NCBI RefSeq assembly: GCF_002305875.1
Contig: NZ_CP022098.1
Location: forward strand, 7,006,001-7,070,000
Direction: 5' to 3'
Length of the DNA stretch: 64,000 nucleotides
Origin: Cystobacter fuscus
Lineage (GTDB): Bacteria; Myxococcota; Myxococcia; Myxococcales; Myxococcaceae
A program made the translations under genes and the position numbers. Under the pieces are notes generated by a model. That model did no database searches and was not told where the DNA came from. It saw nothing but the letters and a program-made list of their open reading frames with translations. Of the stretch, positions 47,885 through 57,550 are shown piece after piece (the first letter of the stretch is position 1; every line of letters begins with the position of its first letter).

Positions 47885-48343
47885 ATGAAACTCTGGGTGG
47901 ATGCCGATGCCTGTCCCGGTCCCGTGCGGGACATCCTCTTGCGCGCCTCGCAGCGCTTGCGGCTCCCCATCGTCTTCGTGGCCAACAAGTCGCTCTCCCT
48001 GCCCCGCTCGGAGCTCGTGTCCTCCGTGCGCGTGGGCAGCGGGCTCGACGCCGCGGACAACTACATCGCGAAGCAGGCCCAGGCCGGCGATCTCGCCGTC
48101 ACCCAGGACATCCCGCTCGCGGCCCTGCTCGTGCCCAAGGGCGTCGTCGTGCTCGATCCCCGCGGCGAGCTGTTCACCGAGGACAACATTTCCGAGCGCC
48201 TGTCCGTGCGCAACTTCATGCAGGAGCTGCGCGAGAGCGGCGTGGTGACGGGCGGCCCCAGTGGCTTCTCCCCACAGGACCGCCAGCAGTTCGCCGCCGC
48301 CCTGGACCGCGAGCTCGCGCGACTGCACAAGCCACGACCGTAG
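47885..48343 (+). CDS. YaiI/YqxD family protein (DUF188)
   Basis: A 152-residue protein. The N-terminal 'LWVDADACPGPVRDILLRAS' with acidic residues and the later 'VTQDIPLAALL' are diagnostic of the UPF0178 (YaiI) family, which has a PIN/NYN-like nuclease fold. The biochemical function is not established. The ATG at 47885 is preferred over 47873 because AGAGGA then lies at a workable distance. Confidence 0.92.
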   Translation: MKLWVDADACPGPVRDILLRASQRLRLPIVFVANKSLSLPRSELVSSVRVGSGLDAADNYIAKQAQAGDLAVTQDIPLAALLVPKGVVVLDPRGELFTEDNISERLSVRNFMQELRESGVVTGGPSGFSPQDRQQFAAALDRELARLHKPRP

Positions 48344-48417
48344 ACGCCCCTCCCCTCTTCCGGTGCGGCGCGCCGCTCTGGCAAGGTAGCCGCCAGTCCT
48401 GCCGGGGAGGCCACACC

Positions 48418-50001
48418 ATGAAGATGAAGGAGCGGGTGGAGAAGCTCGAGGAGCAGCGCCGCCGCAACGAGGGCCTGGGCGGACCCGAGCGCATCGAGCG
48501 CCAGCACGCCAAGGGCAAGCTCACCGCCCGTGAGCGCCTCCAGCGGCTCTTCGACGAGAACACCTTCGAGGAGATGGGTCTGCTCGCCGGAGCCGAGGGC
48601 CACCTGCCCGAGGAGGAAGACGCCTCCCGCCCCTCGCCCGCGGACGGCGTCATCACGGGCGTTGGGGAGATCGACGGACGGCCCGTGGCGGCGGCGCTCT
48701 ACGACTTCACGGTGTTCGGCGGCTCCATCGGCACGGTGGGCGAGCGCAAGGTGGCGCGCATGCGTGACCTGGCCCTCAAGCACCGCATCCCCATGGTGTG
48801 GCTGGTCGACTCGGCGGGCGCGCGCCTGGAGGCGGGCGGCGACGTGGACCCCCGGCGCCTCGCGGGCTTCGCGGACACCGGCTACCTCTTCCGCGAGCAG
48901 GTGGTGATGAGCGGCGTGGTGCCCCAGGTGGCCGCCATGGTGGGCCCCGGCGCCGCGGGTACCGCCTACATCCCGGCGCTCGCGGACTTCGTGCCCATGG
49001 TCAAGGGCACCAGCTCGCTCGCCCTCGGCGGCCCCTACCTCGTGGAGTCCGTGGTGGGCGAGAAGGTGACGGAGGAGGAGCTGGGCGGCTCGAAGGTGCA
49101 CACCGAGGTGTCCGGCGTGGCCGATGCCGAGTACCCCGACGACGCCACGTGCCTCACCGCCATCCGCGAGTACCTGTCCTTCTTTCCCTCGCACTGCGAG
49201 GAGCGGCCCCCGCGCCGGCCCACGACGGATCCGTTCGATCGGCGCGACGAGTCCCTGCTCACCGTGGTGCCCGACAGCCCGCGCCAGGCGTTCGACATGA
49301 ACAAGGTCATCCTGTCGCTGGTGGATGAGCGCAAGTTCTTCCCGCTCAAGCCCCGCTTCGCGCGCAACCTCATCACCGGCCTGGCGCGCATCGACGGCTG
49401 GCCCGTGGGCATCGTGGCCAACAACTCCATGTACCTGGGCGGCATCCTGGACGTGAACGCGGCGGACAAGGCGGCGCGCTTCATCAACCTGTGTGACGCC
49501 TTCCAGGTGCCGCTGCTCTTCCTCCAGGACGTGCCGGGCTTCATGGTGGGCACCAAGGTGGAGCAGCAGGGCATCATCCGCCACGGGGCGAAGATGATGT
49601 ACGCGGCCGCCAGCGCCACCGTGCCCAAGTTCACCGTGGTGGTGCGCAAGGGCTACGGCGCGGGCTACTACGTCATGAATGGCCGGGCCTTCGAGCCGGA
49701 TCTCTTCATCGCCTGGCCCGGCGCGGAGATTGGCGTCATGGGCGCCGAGGGCATGGTGGCCATCGCCGCGCGCAAGCTCTTGCAGGGCGCCGGCAGCCCC
49801 GAGGCCGCCGAGGCCATGAAGAAGGAGCTCGCCGAGGGCCTGCGCCAGCACATCCGCATCGAGCGCACCGCCGCGCTCGCCATGGTGGACGACGTGGTGG
49901 ATCCCCGCGACACGCGGCGCCTGCTCGCGCGCGCCCTCAAGCGCTCGGCGAACAAGAAGGTGGAGCGCCCCTTCCGCCGCCGGGAGATCTCCCCCGTCTA
50001 G
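48418..50001 (+). CDS. Acyl-CoA carboxylase, carboxyltransferase (beta) subunit
   Basis: A 527-residue biotin-dependent carboxyltransferase with two crotonase-like halves. It carries 'GKLTARERLQRLFDENTFEE', 'WLVDSAGARLEAGGDVDPRRL', and 'FLQDVPGFMVGTKVEQQGIIRHGAKM' with 'GYGAGYYVMNGRAFEPDLFIAWPGAEIGVMGAEG'. The 'GTKVEQQGIIRHGAK' region is like methylcrotonyl-/acyl-CoA carboxylases more than PccB. The acyl-CoA substrate is not fixed from sequence. No biotin carboxylase subunit is adjacent. GGGGAGG precedes the ATG. Its TAG stop and the TAG of the convergent kinase share one CTAG. Confidence 0.92.
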   Translation: MKMKERVEKLEEQRRRNEGLGGPERIERQHAKGKLTARERLQRLFDENTFEEMGLLAGAEGHLPEEEDASRPSPADGVITGVGEIDGRPVAAALYDFTVFGGSIGTVGERKVARMRDLALKHRIPMVWLVDSAGARLEAGGDVDPRRLAGFADTGYLFREQVVMSGVVPQVAAMVGPGAAGTAYIPALADFVPMVKGTSSLALGGPYLVESVVGEKVTEEELGGSKVHTEVSGVADAEYPDDATCLTAIREYLSFFPSHCEERPPRRPTTDPFDRRDESLLTVVPDSPRQAFDMNKVILSLVDERKFFPLKPRFARNLITGLARIDGWPVGIVANNSMYLGGILDVNAADKAARFINLCDAFQVPLLFLQDVPGFMVGTKVEQQGIIRHGAKMMYAAASATVPKFTVVVRKGYGAGYYVMNGRAFEPDLFIAWPGAEIGVMGAEGMVAIAARKLLQGAGSPEAAEAMKKELAEGLRQHIRIERTAALAMVDDVVDPRDTRRLLARALKRSANKKVERPFRRREISPV

Positions 50002-52586
50002 AGGCCCTCTCCCACCTGATCCAGCGCGCGCTCGATCTGCTGCAGTGCATAGGGCTTGGGCAGCACCACTGCGCCCAGGCCCTGGTCCAGGCCCTCGGTC
50101 GCGCTCCCATACCCCGAGGCGACGATGACCCGCAGTCCGGGAACGCGCCGCACGGCCTCGCGCGCCAGCTCCAGCCCCGACATGCCCGGCAGGCTCACGT
50201 CGGTGAACAGCACGTCGAAGCGGCTGGTGGACAGCGCCGCGCGGGCCTCCTCCGCGCTCGAGACCGCCAGCACGTCGTGCCCGAGGATGCCCAACAGCTC
50301 GTACGCGGACGTGCGGATGTCCTCGTCGTCCTCCACGAGCAGCACGCGCAGGCGCGTCTTCTTCGGGGGCTCGGGGGCACGCACGGCCCGGACCCGCTCG
50401 CGCCGCAGCGCCAGCATGTCCCGCGCGTTCTGCCGCTGCTGACGGTTGCGCAGCATCATGCGGATCTTCCGCGCCATATCCTCGCGCCGGTAGGGCTTGA
50501 CCAGCAACGCGACGCCGGGATCCAACCGCCCGCCATGGACGATGGCGTTCTCCGTGTAGCCCGAGGTGAACAGTACCTCGAGCTCCGGCAGGGCCTGCCT
50601 GGCCTGCCGCGCCAGCTCGGGACTGCGCATGGGGCCGGGCATCACCACGTCGGTGAACAGCAGATCCACCGGCACGCCGCTCTGGATGATGGCCAGCGCG
50701 CTCTGGGCATCCCCGGCCTTGAGCACCCGGTAGCCCAGCTCCGAGAGCATCTCCACCGCCGTGGCGCGCACCGCGACATCGTCCTCCACCACCAGGATGG
50801 TCTCGTTGCCCCCCTCGATGGGCCCCTCGAGCACCTCGACCGGCGCCGTCTCCGCCTGGAAGGCGCGGGGCAGGTAGATCTTCAGCGTCGTGCCGTGGCC
50901 CACCTCGCTGTAGATCTTCACGTGGCCCCCCGTCTGCTTGACGAAGCCGTACACCATGCTCAGCCCCAGCCCCGTGCCGCGGCCCTCGGGCTTGGTGGTG
51001 AAGAAGGGCTCGAACGCCCGCTCGATCACCTCGGGAGGCATGCCGCAGCCCGTGTCGGAGATGGCCAGCAGCACGTACTGACCGGGCACCACGTCCTGGT
51101 GCAGGTGGGCATAGTGATCGTCGAGCATGGCGTTGCTCGCCTCGATCGTCAGCCGGCCGTGGGACTCCATCGCGTCCCGGGCGTTGATCGCCAGGTTGAG
51201 GATGACGTTCTCCAGCTGGTTGGCATCGGCGAACGTGTTCCACAACCCGCCGGAGAGGACCGTCTCGATCTCGATGTCCTCACCCAGCGCGCGGCGCAGC
51301 AGCTCATCCATGTCGCGCACCAGGCGGCCCAGGTTGATGACCACGGGCTCGAGCGGCTGGCGCCGGGCGAACGCGAGCAGCTGCGCGGCGAGCTTGGCAC
51401 CGCGATCCACCGCCCCGACCGCGGTCTGCAGGCGCCGCTGGCCCCGCTCATTGCCGGCCACCTCGTTCTGCAACAACTGGAGGTTGCCCCCGATGACCTG
51501 CAGCAGGTTGTTGAAGTCGTGCGCCACCCCACCCGTCAGCTTGCCCACCGCCTCCATCTTCTGGGCCTGCCGCAGCGCGGCCTCGGTCTCGCGGCGCTCG
51601 GCCTCGCTCTGCTCGAGCGCCTGGGTGCGCTCGCGCACCAGCTCCTCCAGGTGCTCCTGGTAGCGGCGCAGCTCTTCCTGGGCCCGCCTCTGCTCGGTGA
51701 CGTCCTGCCCCTGGGCGAAGACGCCCGAGATGGTCCCATCCGGCTCGACGATGGGCTGGTACACGAAGTCGACGTACACGTCGGTGAGCGGCGCGCCTGG
51801 CGTGCGCTGCAGGCGCACCAACGTGCCCCGGCCGACGAACGGTTCCCCCGTCGTGAACACCTTCTCCAAGAGCGACGGGAAGCCCTGCTCCACCGTCTCG
51901 GGGAGCGCCTCGCGGATCGGCTTGCCGATGATGTCCCGGTGGCCCACGAGCTGGTAGTAGGCGGGGTTGCTCATCTCGAAGACGAAGTTGGGCCCGCGCA
52001 GCACCGTCACGAAACCCGGCGCCTGCTCGAACAGCCGGCGCAGCCGGCTGCGCTCCTCGTCCAGCGTCCGGTTGGCATCCTGGACACTGCGCGCGCGGTG
52101 GAGGACGCCGGCCTCGAGTTGAGCCCTGGGAGGCTCGTCGTCCCGGGCGACCTGGGCGGCGCGCACCGTGCGCTTGAGCTCCTGCAACTCCGTCACGTCC
52201 ACGGTGTGCTGGAGGATGAAGGCCACCTCGCCCCGCTCGTCGAGCAGCGGCGTGTGGGTGGCGCTCCAGAAACGCTCCCGGACGACGATGCCCTCGGGCG
52301 TATGCAGGGGCACCCGGTAGGGGATGAGCGCCAGCGTGTCCGGCACTCGCCGCGTCAACACCCGCTCGAATGACTCGCGCAGCAGTCGCGCCGGGAGGTT
52401 GCCCGGATCGTTCGGATCGTTGGGAAACGCCGCCAGGATGTGCTGGCCCACGATGTCCTCGAACCGGCTCGCCGTGACGCGCAGATAGGCCTCGTTGGCC
52501 GCCACGTAGCGCAGCTCACGGTCCAGGAGCATGTAGGGGTTGGGCGAGAGGTTGAAGAGCCTCTGATAGTCGATAATCACGGACAT
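49998..52586 (-). CDS. PAS hybrid histidine kinase with two receiver domains
   Basis: An 862-residue soluble sensor kinase. PAS1 (about 10-130) and PAS2 (about 185-300) precede a coiled coil (about 300-340). The dimerisation/phospho-acceptor helix has His356 in 'GGVAHDFNN', and the ATPase domain shows 'NLAINARDAM' (N box), 'DTGCGM' (G1) and 'GTGLGLSMVYG' (G2). REC1 (about 596-711, Asp646) and REC2 (about 746-860, Asp796) follow. No membrane span and no DNA-binding output are present. The ATG at 52586 is chosen because PAS sequence follows directly. It probably senses a cytoplasmic ligand; the partner regulator is not in the window. Confidence 0.92.
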   Translation of the reverse strand: MSVIIDYQRLFNLSPNPYMLLDRELRYVAANEAYLRVTASRFEDIVGQHILAAFPNDPNDPGNLPARLLRESFERVLTRRVPDTLALIPYRVPLHTPEGIVVRERFWSATHTPLLDERGEVAFILQHTVDVTELQELKRTVRAAQVARDDEPPRAQLEAGVLHRARSVQDANRTLDEERSRLRRLFEQAPGFVTVLRGPNFVFEMSNPAYYQLVGHRDIIGKPIREALPETVEQGFPSLLEKVFTTGEPFVGRGTLVRLQRTPGAPLTDVYVDFVYQPIVEPDGTISGVFAQGQDVTEQRRAQEELRRYQEHLEELVRERTQALEQSEAERRETEAALRQAQKMEAVGKLTGGVAHDFNNLLQVIGGNLQLLQNEVAGNERGQRRLQTAVGAVDRGAKLAAQLLAFARRQPLEPVVINLGRLVRDMDELLRRALGEDIEIETVLSGGLWNTFADANQLENVILNLAINARDAMESHGRLTIEASNAMLDDHYAHLHQDVVPGQYVLLAISDTGCGMPPEVIERAFEPFFTTKPEGRGTGLGLSMVYGFVKQTGGHVKIYSEVGHGTTLKIYLPRAFQAETAPVEVLEGPIEGGNETILVVEDDVAVRATAVEMLSELGYRVLKAGDAQSALAIIQSGVPVDLLFTDVVMPGPMRSPELARQARQALPELEVLFTSGYTENAIVHGGRLDPGVALLVKPYRREDMARKIRMMLRNRQQRQNARDMLALRRERVRAVRAPEPPKKTRLRVLLVEDDEDIRTSAYELLGILGHDVLAVSSAEEARAALSTSRFDVLFTDVSLPGMSGLELAREAVRRVPGLRVIVASGYGSATEGLDQGLGAVVLPKPYALQQIERALDQVGEGL

Positions 52587-52925
52587 ATTTCCACGAGGGC
52601 CCGCGCCCCTCTCTCCCGTCCCTGGGAACAGCAACTGATCCAGCCCGGTGGCGCTTTTACCCAAACGTGTCGCTCCCCTTCCAGACCCGGCTCACCGCGG
52701 GTGGTGAATCGTTCATGTGTCCACAAGAGCACACGAACCCGCCGCGCGGAAAAAGCCTTCCAGGCAACGATCGAGTCGGGCGCGAGGGGATGTGAGGAAC
52801 AGTTCGGGATTGACGGCTTCTGGCCGCGACCGCTCCCCCGCCCCCCTGGGGACCAGGTGGAACGATCCCGTACGGCTCGGAATTGATAGGGTTGTCTCCG
52901 CCTTCTCCCCCCAAGGAGCAACGCG
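52587..52925. other. 339-base divergent intergenic region
   Basis: This region lies between the hybrid kinase (leftward) and a small membrane protein (rightward). It must contain promoters for both. No inverted repeat, RNA gene or protein frame stands out. Confidence 0.4.
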
Positions 52926-53141
52926 GTGAACGCCCTTCTCATCCGTCTGGTGTGTGGTCTGCTCTTCGCCGCGATGGCGCTCGGCGCCGTGGTCCATCCG
53001 CCGAAGGATCTCACCCAGGGACTGGGCATGCTGCTGCCCATGTCCATGCTGCTGGGCTACGCCATCAAGGGGTCACCGCGCCGCTCGCTGATTCCCAAGC
53101 GCAAGGCGGCCCCGCCCCCTCCCGACATCTCGGGCACGTGA
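52926..53141 (+). CDS. Small hypothetical membrane protein
   Basis: A 71-residue protein of unknown function with two hydrophobic segments (about 3-22 and 33-48) and a basic Pro-rich tail ending 'KAAPPPPDISGT'. The GTG start has AAGGAG 8 bases upstream, which supports translation. Confidence 0.55.
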   Translation: MNALLIRLVCGLLFAAMALGAVVHPPKDLTQGLGMLLPMSMLLGYAIKGSPRRSLIPKRKAAPPPPDISGT

Positions 53142-53169
53142 GGCACGCCGCCCCGCGTCACGGCGTGCC
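53142..53169. terminator. Hairpin between convergent genes
   Basis: GGCACGCCG (53142-53150) and CGGCGTGCC (53161-53169) form a perfect 9-bp stem with a 10-base loop. It begins right after the stop of the small membrane protein and overlaps the 3' end of the SGNH hydrolase gene. There is no T tract. Confidence 0.45.
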
Positions 53170-53982
53170 GCGCACCAGGGGAGAAGGCACGAGCGAGGTG
53201 CGCTCCGCCTCGCGCGAGCCCGTGCCGATCGGGGCGGCGGCCTGCTCACGGGGGGCCTCCAACAACGACATCACCGCCGGGTGCACCTTGCTCGCGAAGT
53301 AGCGGCCCCCGGCCACGGTGAAGTGCACTCCATCCGCCATGCGCAGCCGCATGGGCTTGCGGAAGCCCTCGACGGGGGCCTCGCGCAACAGGTGGCCCCT
53401 GGCATCGACGAAGAAGGGCCGCGTCTCCAGGTGCGTCGACGCACTCTCGCTCCGCACCGCCTCGCGCAGCACCCGGCGGATGATCTCCAGCTTGCGCTCG
53501 AAGCGGGGCAGGCCGGTGAAGGGCAGCTCCACCCAGAGCACCTTGCGCCCCGGAGCCGACAGCATGCGCAGGAACTCCGTGGCGCGCTGCTGATAGGCGG
53601 CCTCCCACCCGGACGCGCCCCACTGCACCTGCGCCTTGCCCTGGTCATCCGTGAGCCCCTGCCCGTCGTTGCCGCCCAGGATGACGACGACGACGTCGGG
53701 TCGATGGAGCTCCACTTCCTCCCGCCCGACCTTCATCCAGTCGAAGAAGTCGGGACGGGCCAGTCCCGTGGAGGACTTCGCCCGCCGCACCGCGCGCAAT
53801 CCCGGCTGTGCGTTCAGCAGTTGTTCGAGAGACTCTCCGAAGCTGGTGACGATCAGGCTGTCACCCAGCAGGAGCACGGTGCGAGAGCGAGCGGCGCCAT
53901 CGGGTCCGCCCTCCTCCGCCCGCACCGACACGGACCACAGGAGAGCAAGACACACGAGCGCGCGAATCAGGGCGTTGTCCAT
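53158..53982 (-). CDS. Secreted SGNH/GDSL hydrolase (DUF459-like)
   Basis: A 274-residue protein with signal peptide 'LIRALVCLALLWSVSVRA' (cleavage near 22). The SGNH blocks are visible: nucleophile Ser42 in 'LLLGDSLIVTS', block III 'VVVILGGNDGQGL', and block V 'MADGVHFTVAGGR' with the catalytic Asp/His. The family includes OpgC-like and peptidoglycan/polysaccharide O-acylation-linked proteins. It probably acts on an acyl ester in the periplasm or outside the cell. Confidence 0.85.
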   Translation of the reverse strand: MDNALIRALVCLALLWSVSVRAEEGGPDGAARSRTVLLLGDSLIVTSFGESLEQLLNAQPGLRAVRRAKSSTGLARPDFFDWMKVGREEVELHRPDVVVVILGGNDGQGLTDDQGKAQVQWGASGWEAAYQQRATEFLRMLSAPGRKVLWVELPFTGLPRFERKLEIIRRVLREAVRSESASTHLETRPFFVDARGHLLREAPVEGFRKPMRLRMADGVHFTVAGGRYFASKVHPAVMSLLEAPREQAAAPIGTGSREAERTSLVPSPLVRGTP

Positions 53983-54057
53983 CCGGCCCGCACGCTACCC
54001 CGCCCTTGCCCGATGGAGAAATGCACTGCCTTCCCTGGTGGGCGGGGAGTCAGGCGC

Positions 54058-54537
54058 TCAAAGCGTGGCCACCGGGAGTTGTCCGATGGAAATCACCGTT
54101 CCCCCCGCATCGACGGCCCCGACGGCCGCGAGGGCGGCCCGGCGCTCCACGTCGGGCAGCACCCAGATGGGCTCGCCTCCAGGAGGCTGGGGCGGAATGG
54201 GCTTCTTGTAGCCCTCGGGAGTCAGGACGATCCTCGAGTCGGACACACTGCTGAACCCCCCCGTCCTGATCGGGATGTCGATCTCCACCACGCGCTCCAC
54301 CAGGACCACGCTCATCCTGGCGCGGTAGTAGCGGTAGATGAGCAGTCCCCGCCCATCCCTCGGGCGCACCGCGAGATCGAAGGTCTCGGGCCCCACGCGC
54401 CGGAAGTCATCGTCCCCGGCGGTCGCCCGCGTGAACACGATCCCCGAGGGCGAGTTTCTCGCCCAGGCAAGCTCCGCCGCTCCCGCGCTCCCCGCCATGC
54501 CGCACAGCAGAACCACCACGAGCACACCCTGCTTCAT
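54058..54537 (-). CDS. Secreted hypothetical protein
   Basis: A 159-residue protein with a signal peptide ('VLVVVLLCGMAGSAGA', cleavage near 20). The rest is beta-rich with no recognised family; it ends with 'VISIGQLPVATL'. GGGGAG lies 8 bases before the ATG at 54537. It is followed on the same strand by the SGNH hydrolase gene after 75 bases. Confidence 0.65.
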   Translation of the reverse strand: MKQGVLVVVLLCGMAGSAGAAELAWARNSPSGIVFTRATAGDDDFRRVGPETFDLAVRPRDGRGLLIYRYYRARMSVVLVERVVEIDIPIRTGGFSSVSDSRIVLTPEGYKKPIPPQPPGGEPIWVLPDVERRAALAAVGAVDAGGTVISIGQLPVATL

Positions 54538-54604
54538 GACCCATCTCCCCTGCTGTTCAAGGTGAACGTCCACCCTCTCTACGCCGGGGGGCGCGAATAT
54601 TCCC

Positions 54605-57550
54605 TCATTCGAAAAGCACGAGTTCCGACACCCACGGGGCCGGCCTGTCGCGCAGCCAGACGGAGCGCGTCCTCGCCAGGGCCTGGGCGGGTGTCGTCCC
54701 CCGTCCCACCTCGTCGAGCAGGGCCTGGAAGAAGGCGCCTCCTTGCTCATCGGGGATGGGCGAGGCGGGAGCCACCACGGACCGGGCACCCGCCTGGATG
54801 AACGCCGCGGGAAGACTCGCCACGGCGTAGTAGCGCAAGGCGCCCCCATTCGCGCGGCACGCGGCGAGCAGCACCAGCGGCGCGCCCCGGAGCGAAACCC
54901 CCTGGAGGTCCGAGACCGTCAACGCGTAGCGGCCATCGGGCTCGGGCGACAGCGCGAGGAAGGACGCATCGGAGAAGCCCGAGCGGATCAAACCGTGCGC
55001 ATGGAACTCCACCTCGGTGGCGTCCTCGAGCTCCGCCAGGACCGCGTCGGGAGTGGCCGACGCGCCCCGCAGGAGGATCTCTCCCGGTCGCGGCGCGCGG
55101 TTCCACGGCAGCAGGCGCGGCAGACCGAGCGTGGCCGGCGGCTCCACATCCGACACCACCACGTGCTTGGGAGGGAGTCCGGCCTCGGGCCCCTTCCCCT
55201 CACCGCCACCGGGGACCAGGTAGCTCCAGGCCCGCTCGGGTCCCAGCAGTCCGGGACGTCCCAGGAGCACGGGCTCGGCGAGCACCCGCACGGCGTCACA
55301 CCCCGCGAGCTCGTCCAACACCGCCGGGGGCACCGCGGGGAAGTCCTCGAGGAGCGGACGGGTGCGCTGCCCCAGGTACTCGCCCCGCACATGCCCCCGG
55401 GCACCACGCGCCACGAAGAGGACGCGCTCGTCCTGCCCCGCCACGGCGAGCAGGCACGAGGCCGGCGCGGCGCGCTCCTGTCCCGCGGCGAGCACGGTGA
55501 GGGCCTCGTCGAACTCCCCCGCCTTCCCGGCATCCATCACCAGCGTCTGGTGGGCGTAGGACCAGGCCTTGCGCGCCTCGATGTCCGTGGAGCGCAGGGG
55601 CCCGGCCGCCGCGATGACCTCGCGCAGACGCCGCTGCCCCTCGCGCCGATCCGTCTCGATGAGGATGCGCGCCGCGATCTGCTCCATCAGCAGGCGCGCG
55701 CCCGGGGTGAACGATGACTCCTCGCGCAACAGCTCCAGCCGCCGTGCCACGTACGCGCGCTCGTCCGCGGTCGTGCCGAAGCGCAGGAGATCTCCGTAGA
55801 CGGCGAGCTCGAACAGGGAGGGCGGCGCCGCGCACTCACGAGCCCGCGCCACCTCGCGTCGGGCCTCCGCCACGTCCAGCGCCTCGATGGCCAGGAGCGC
55901 GCGTTGATGGTGGTAGTCCGCGCGCCGCTCACAGTCCTCCGGCTGCCGTTGCAGGTACTCGTCCAGGTAGGCCCGGGCGAGCGCTGGCTCGTGGCTCAAG
56001 CGCGCGCTGTTGATGAGCGCGAGCACGAGCACCTCCTCGTGGTGCCAGTCCCCGAGGCGGCGCGCCACGTCCAGCGCCGCGCGCGCGGGCCCCATCGCCT
56101 CCTGACGGCGATCCAACTGGTTGTAGAGGCCGCTGAGCTCCGCCTGGAGCGACACGCACCGGTACTCCAGCCGGGCCCGGTGGCACTCGTCGATCGCCGC
56201 CGCGAGCCGCTGCTCAGCCCGGGCGCCGTCTCCATGCGCCAGATCCTCCGCCACCTGGGCCTTCACCAGCGGCGCGCGGTACCACACGGCCTCGCCCGAT
56301 TCCTCGACGAGCGCGCGCAGCTCCTCCAGGTGCTGGCGCTCGACACGCAGCAGGAGGATGGCGCCGAGCAGCAACTCCCGCTCGCCCGCGCGGCGCAGGC
56401 GCGTGAGGTACGCCTCCGCCGCCTCGCCCGTCAGGGCCCGGGCATCCTCCAGCAGCGCGCGGTACGTGCGGGCCAGCGGCGCGCGGCGCGCGAAGTCGGC
56501 CCGGGCCACGCGTTGCACGTAGTCGGACGCGGTGGAGTTCCTGGCCGCGGAGTCCAGGGCGCTGGCCAGCGGCGCCAGCGCGAGCACCTGCTCCCGGGAC
56601 ACCGCGGCGCGAATCGCATGGTAGAGGTAGAGCCGCGCCAGGTCCGGGTCGCGGCGGACCATCGCGGCGGGCAGCGCCGTTCCCTCCAACGCGAGCGCCA
56701 TGCCGGCGGCGTTCATGTCCGTCCACGCCCGGCTCCGGGACGCGGCGCTCGCGCGCAACCCTTCCGCCAGCCGCTTCGCCTCCTCGCTCCACCCCGGCTC
56801 GCGCCGGTCCGCCACGAGCTGGAACTCCATGGCGGCGGCCAGCTCCAACGACATCGCGCGCAACGCGACACCGCGGTTCCAATGGGCGCGCGGATGCTCC
56901 GGCGCCGCCCTCAGCGCGCGATCCAGCGCCACGAGGGCCCGCTCGGGCTCGCCCCGCCCCAGCGCCGCCAACGCGCGGTCGCTGTCCACGTCCGGCGAGG
57001 GCGGCAGCCGCTCCAGGGCCTTCTCGGCGCGCTCGAACTCACCGGCGAGCAGGTACGCCGTCGCCAGGCCGTGGAAGTCCCCCTGCTCCTCGAGCCGCGC
57101 CAGCAGCCGCACATCCAGCTCCGCGGAACCCGAGGCCCCATCGCGCAACGTGCCGGAGCTCCGGTAGCCATCCAGGCCTGGGTAGCCGAGCCGACCTTCC
57201 TGGGAGCGCGTCGGCGCGAGCGCGAGCAATTGAGCCCCCACGTCGGGGGTCGCGGGCCGCATCCACCACGTCGCCAGCAGACCGAGCAGCACGAGGGCCG
57301 CCATTCCCACGCCCGCGCTCCACATCCGGGTGGTGCGGTGGGCCCAGGAGGGACGGAAGGGCTCGCGGCGCGGAGCATGGCGCGGGGCATGGCGCGAGGC
57401 CGCGGCCGATCGCACGGCGAGACTCGCCTGGAGTTGATCCTCCAGGGAGGCCTGACAGTCGGCGCACCCCGCGAGGTGGGCCTGGTATTCCTCGGCCTCG
57501 CTCGTGGACAACTCCCCATCCACGAAGGCGGCGATCCGCTCGCAAGCCAT
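54605..57550 (-). CDS. Anti-sigma zinc finger-TPR-CHAT protease fusion
   Basis: A 981-residue protein. It joins (1) an anti-sigma zinc-finger domain at the N-terminus (residues 1-45, H25-x3-C29-x2-C32 in 'HLAGCADC', plus Cys3), (2) one transmembrane helix (about 78-97), (3) a long helical TPR-like region (about 170-700) and (4) a C-terminal CHAT caspase-like protease domain. The protease dyad is His852 in 'EFHAHGL' and Cys898 in 'LLAACRANGG'. The start overlaps the sigma factor stop, so the two are translated together. The finger would hold the sigma factor at the membrane, and the CHAT domain could cleave a partner or the protein itself (inference). Confidence 0.88.
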   Translation of the reverse strand: MACERIAAFVDGELSTSEAEEYQAHLAGCADCQASLEDQLQASLAVRSAAASRHAPRHAPRREPFRPSWAHRTTRMWSAGVGMAALVLLGLLATWWMRPATPDVGAQLLALAPTRSQEGRLGYPGLDGYRSSGTLRDGASGSAELDVRLLARLEEQGDFHGLATAYLLAGEFERAEKALERLPPSPDVDSDRALAALGRGEPERALVALDRALRAAPEHPRAHWNRGVALRAMSLELAAAMEFQLVADRREPGWSEEAKRLAEGLRASAASRSRAWTDMNAAGMALALEGTALPAAMVRRDPDLARLYLYHAIRAAVSREQVLALAPLASALDSAARNSTASDYVQRVARADFARRAPLARTYRALLEDARALTGEAAEAYLTRLRRAGERELLLGAILLLRVERQHLEELRALVEESGEAVWYRAPLVKAQVAEDLAHGDGARAEQRLAAAIDECHRARLEYRCVSLQAELSGLYNQLDRRQEAMGPARAALDVARRLGDWHHEEVLVLALINSARLSHEPALARAYLDEYLQRQPEDCERRADYHHQRALLAIEALDVAEARREVARARECAAPPSLFELAVYGDLLRFGTTADERAYVARRLELLREESSFTPGARLLMEQIAARILIETDRREGQRRLREVIAAAGPLRSTDIEARKAWSYAHQTLVMDAGKAGEFDEALTVLAAGQERAAPASCLLAVAGQDERVLFVARGARGHVRGEYLGQRTRPLLEDFPAVPPAVLDELAGCDAVRVLAEPVLLGRPGLLGPERAWSYLVPGGGEGKGPEAGLPPKHVVVSDVEPPATLGLPRLLPWNRAPRPGEILLRGASATPDAVLAELEDATEVEFHAHGLIRSGFSDASFLALSPEPDGRYALTVSDLQGVSLRGAPLVLLAACRANGGALRYYAVASLPAAFIQAGARSVVAPASPIPDEQGGAFFQALLDEVGRGTTPAQALARTRSVWLRDRPAPWVSELVLFE

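Noticed and set aside
48061-51243. 1060-codon minus-strand frame opposite the acyl-CoA carboxylase
   Set aside because: It covers the C-terminal part of the kinase in a wrong frame and the antisense of the carboxylase; composition is typical of a shadow frame.
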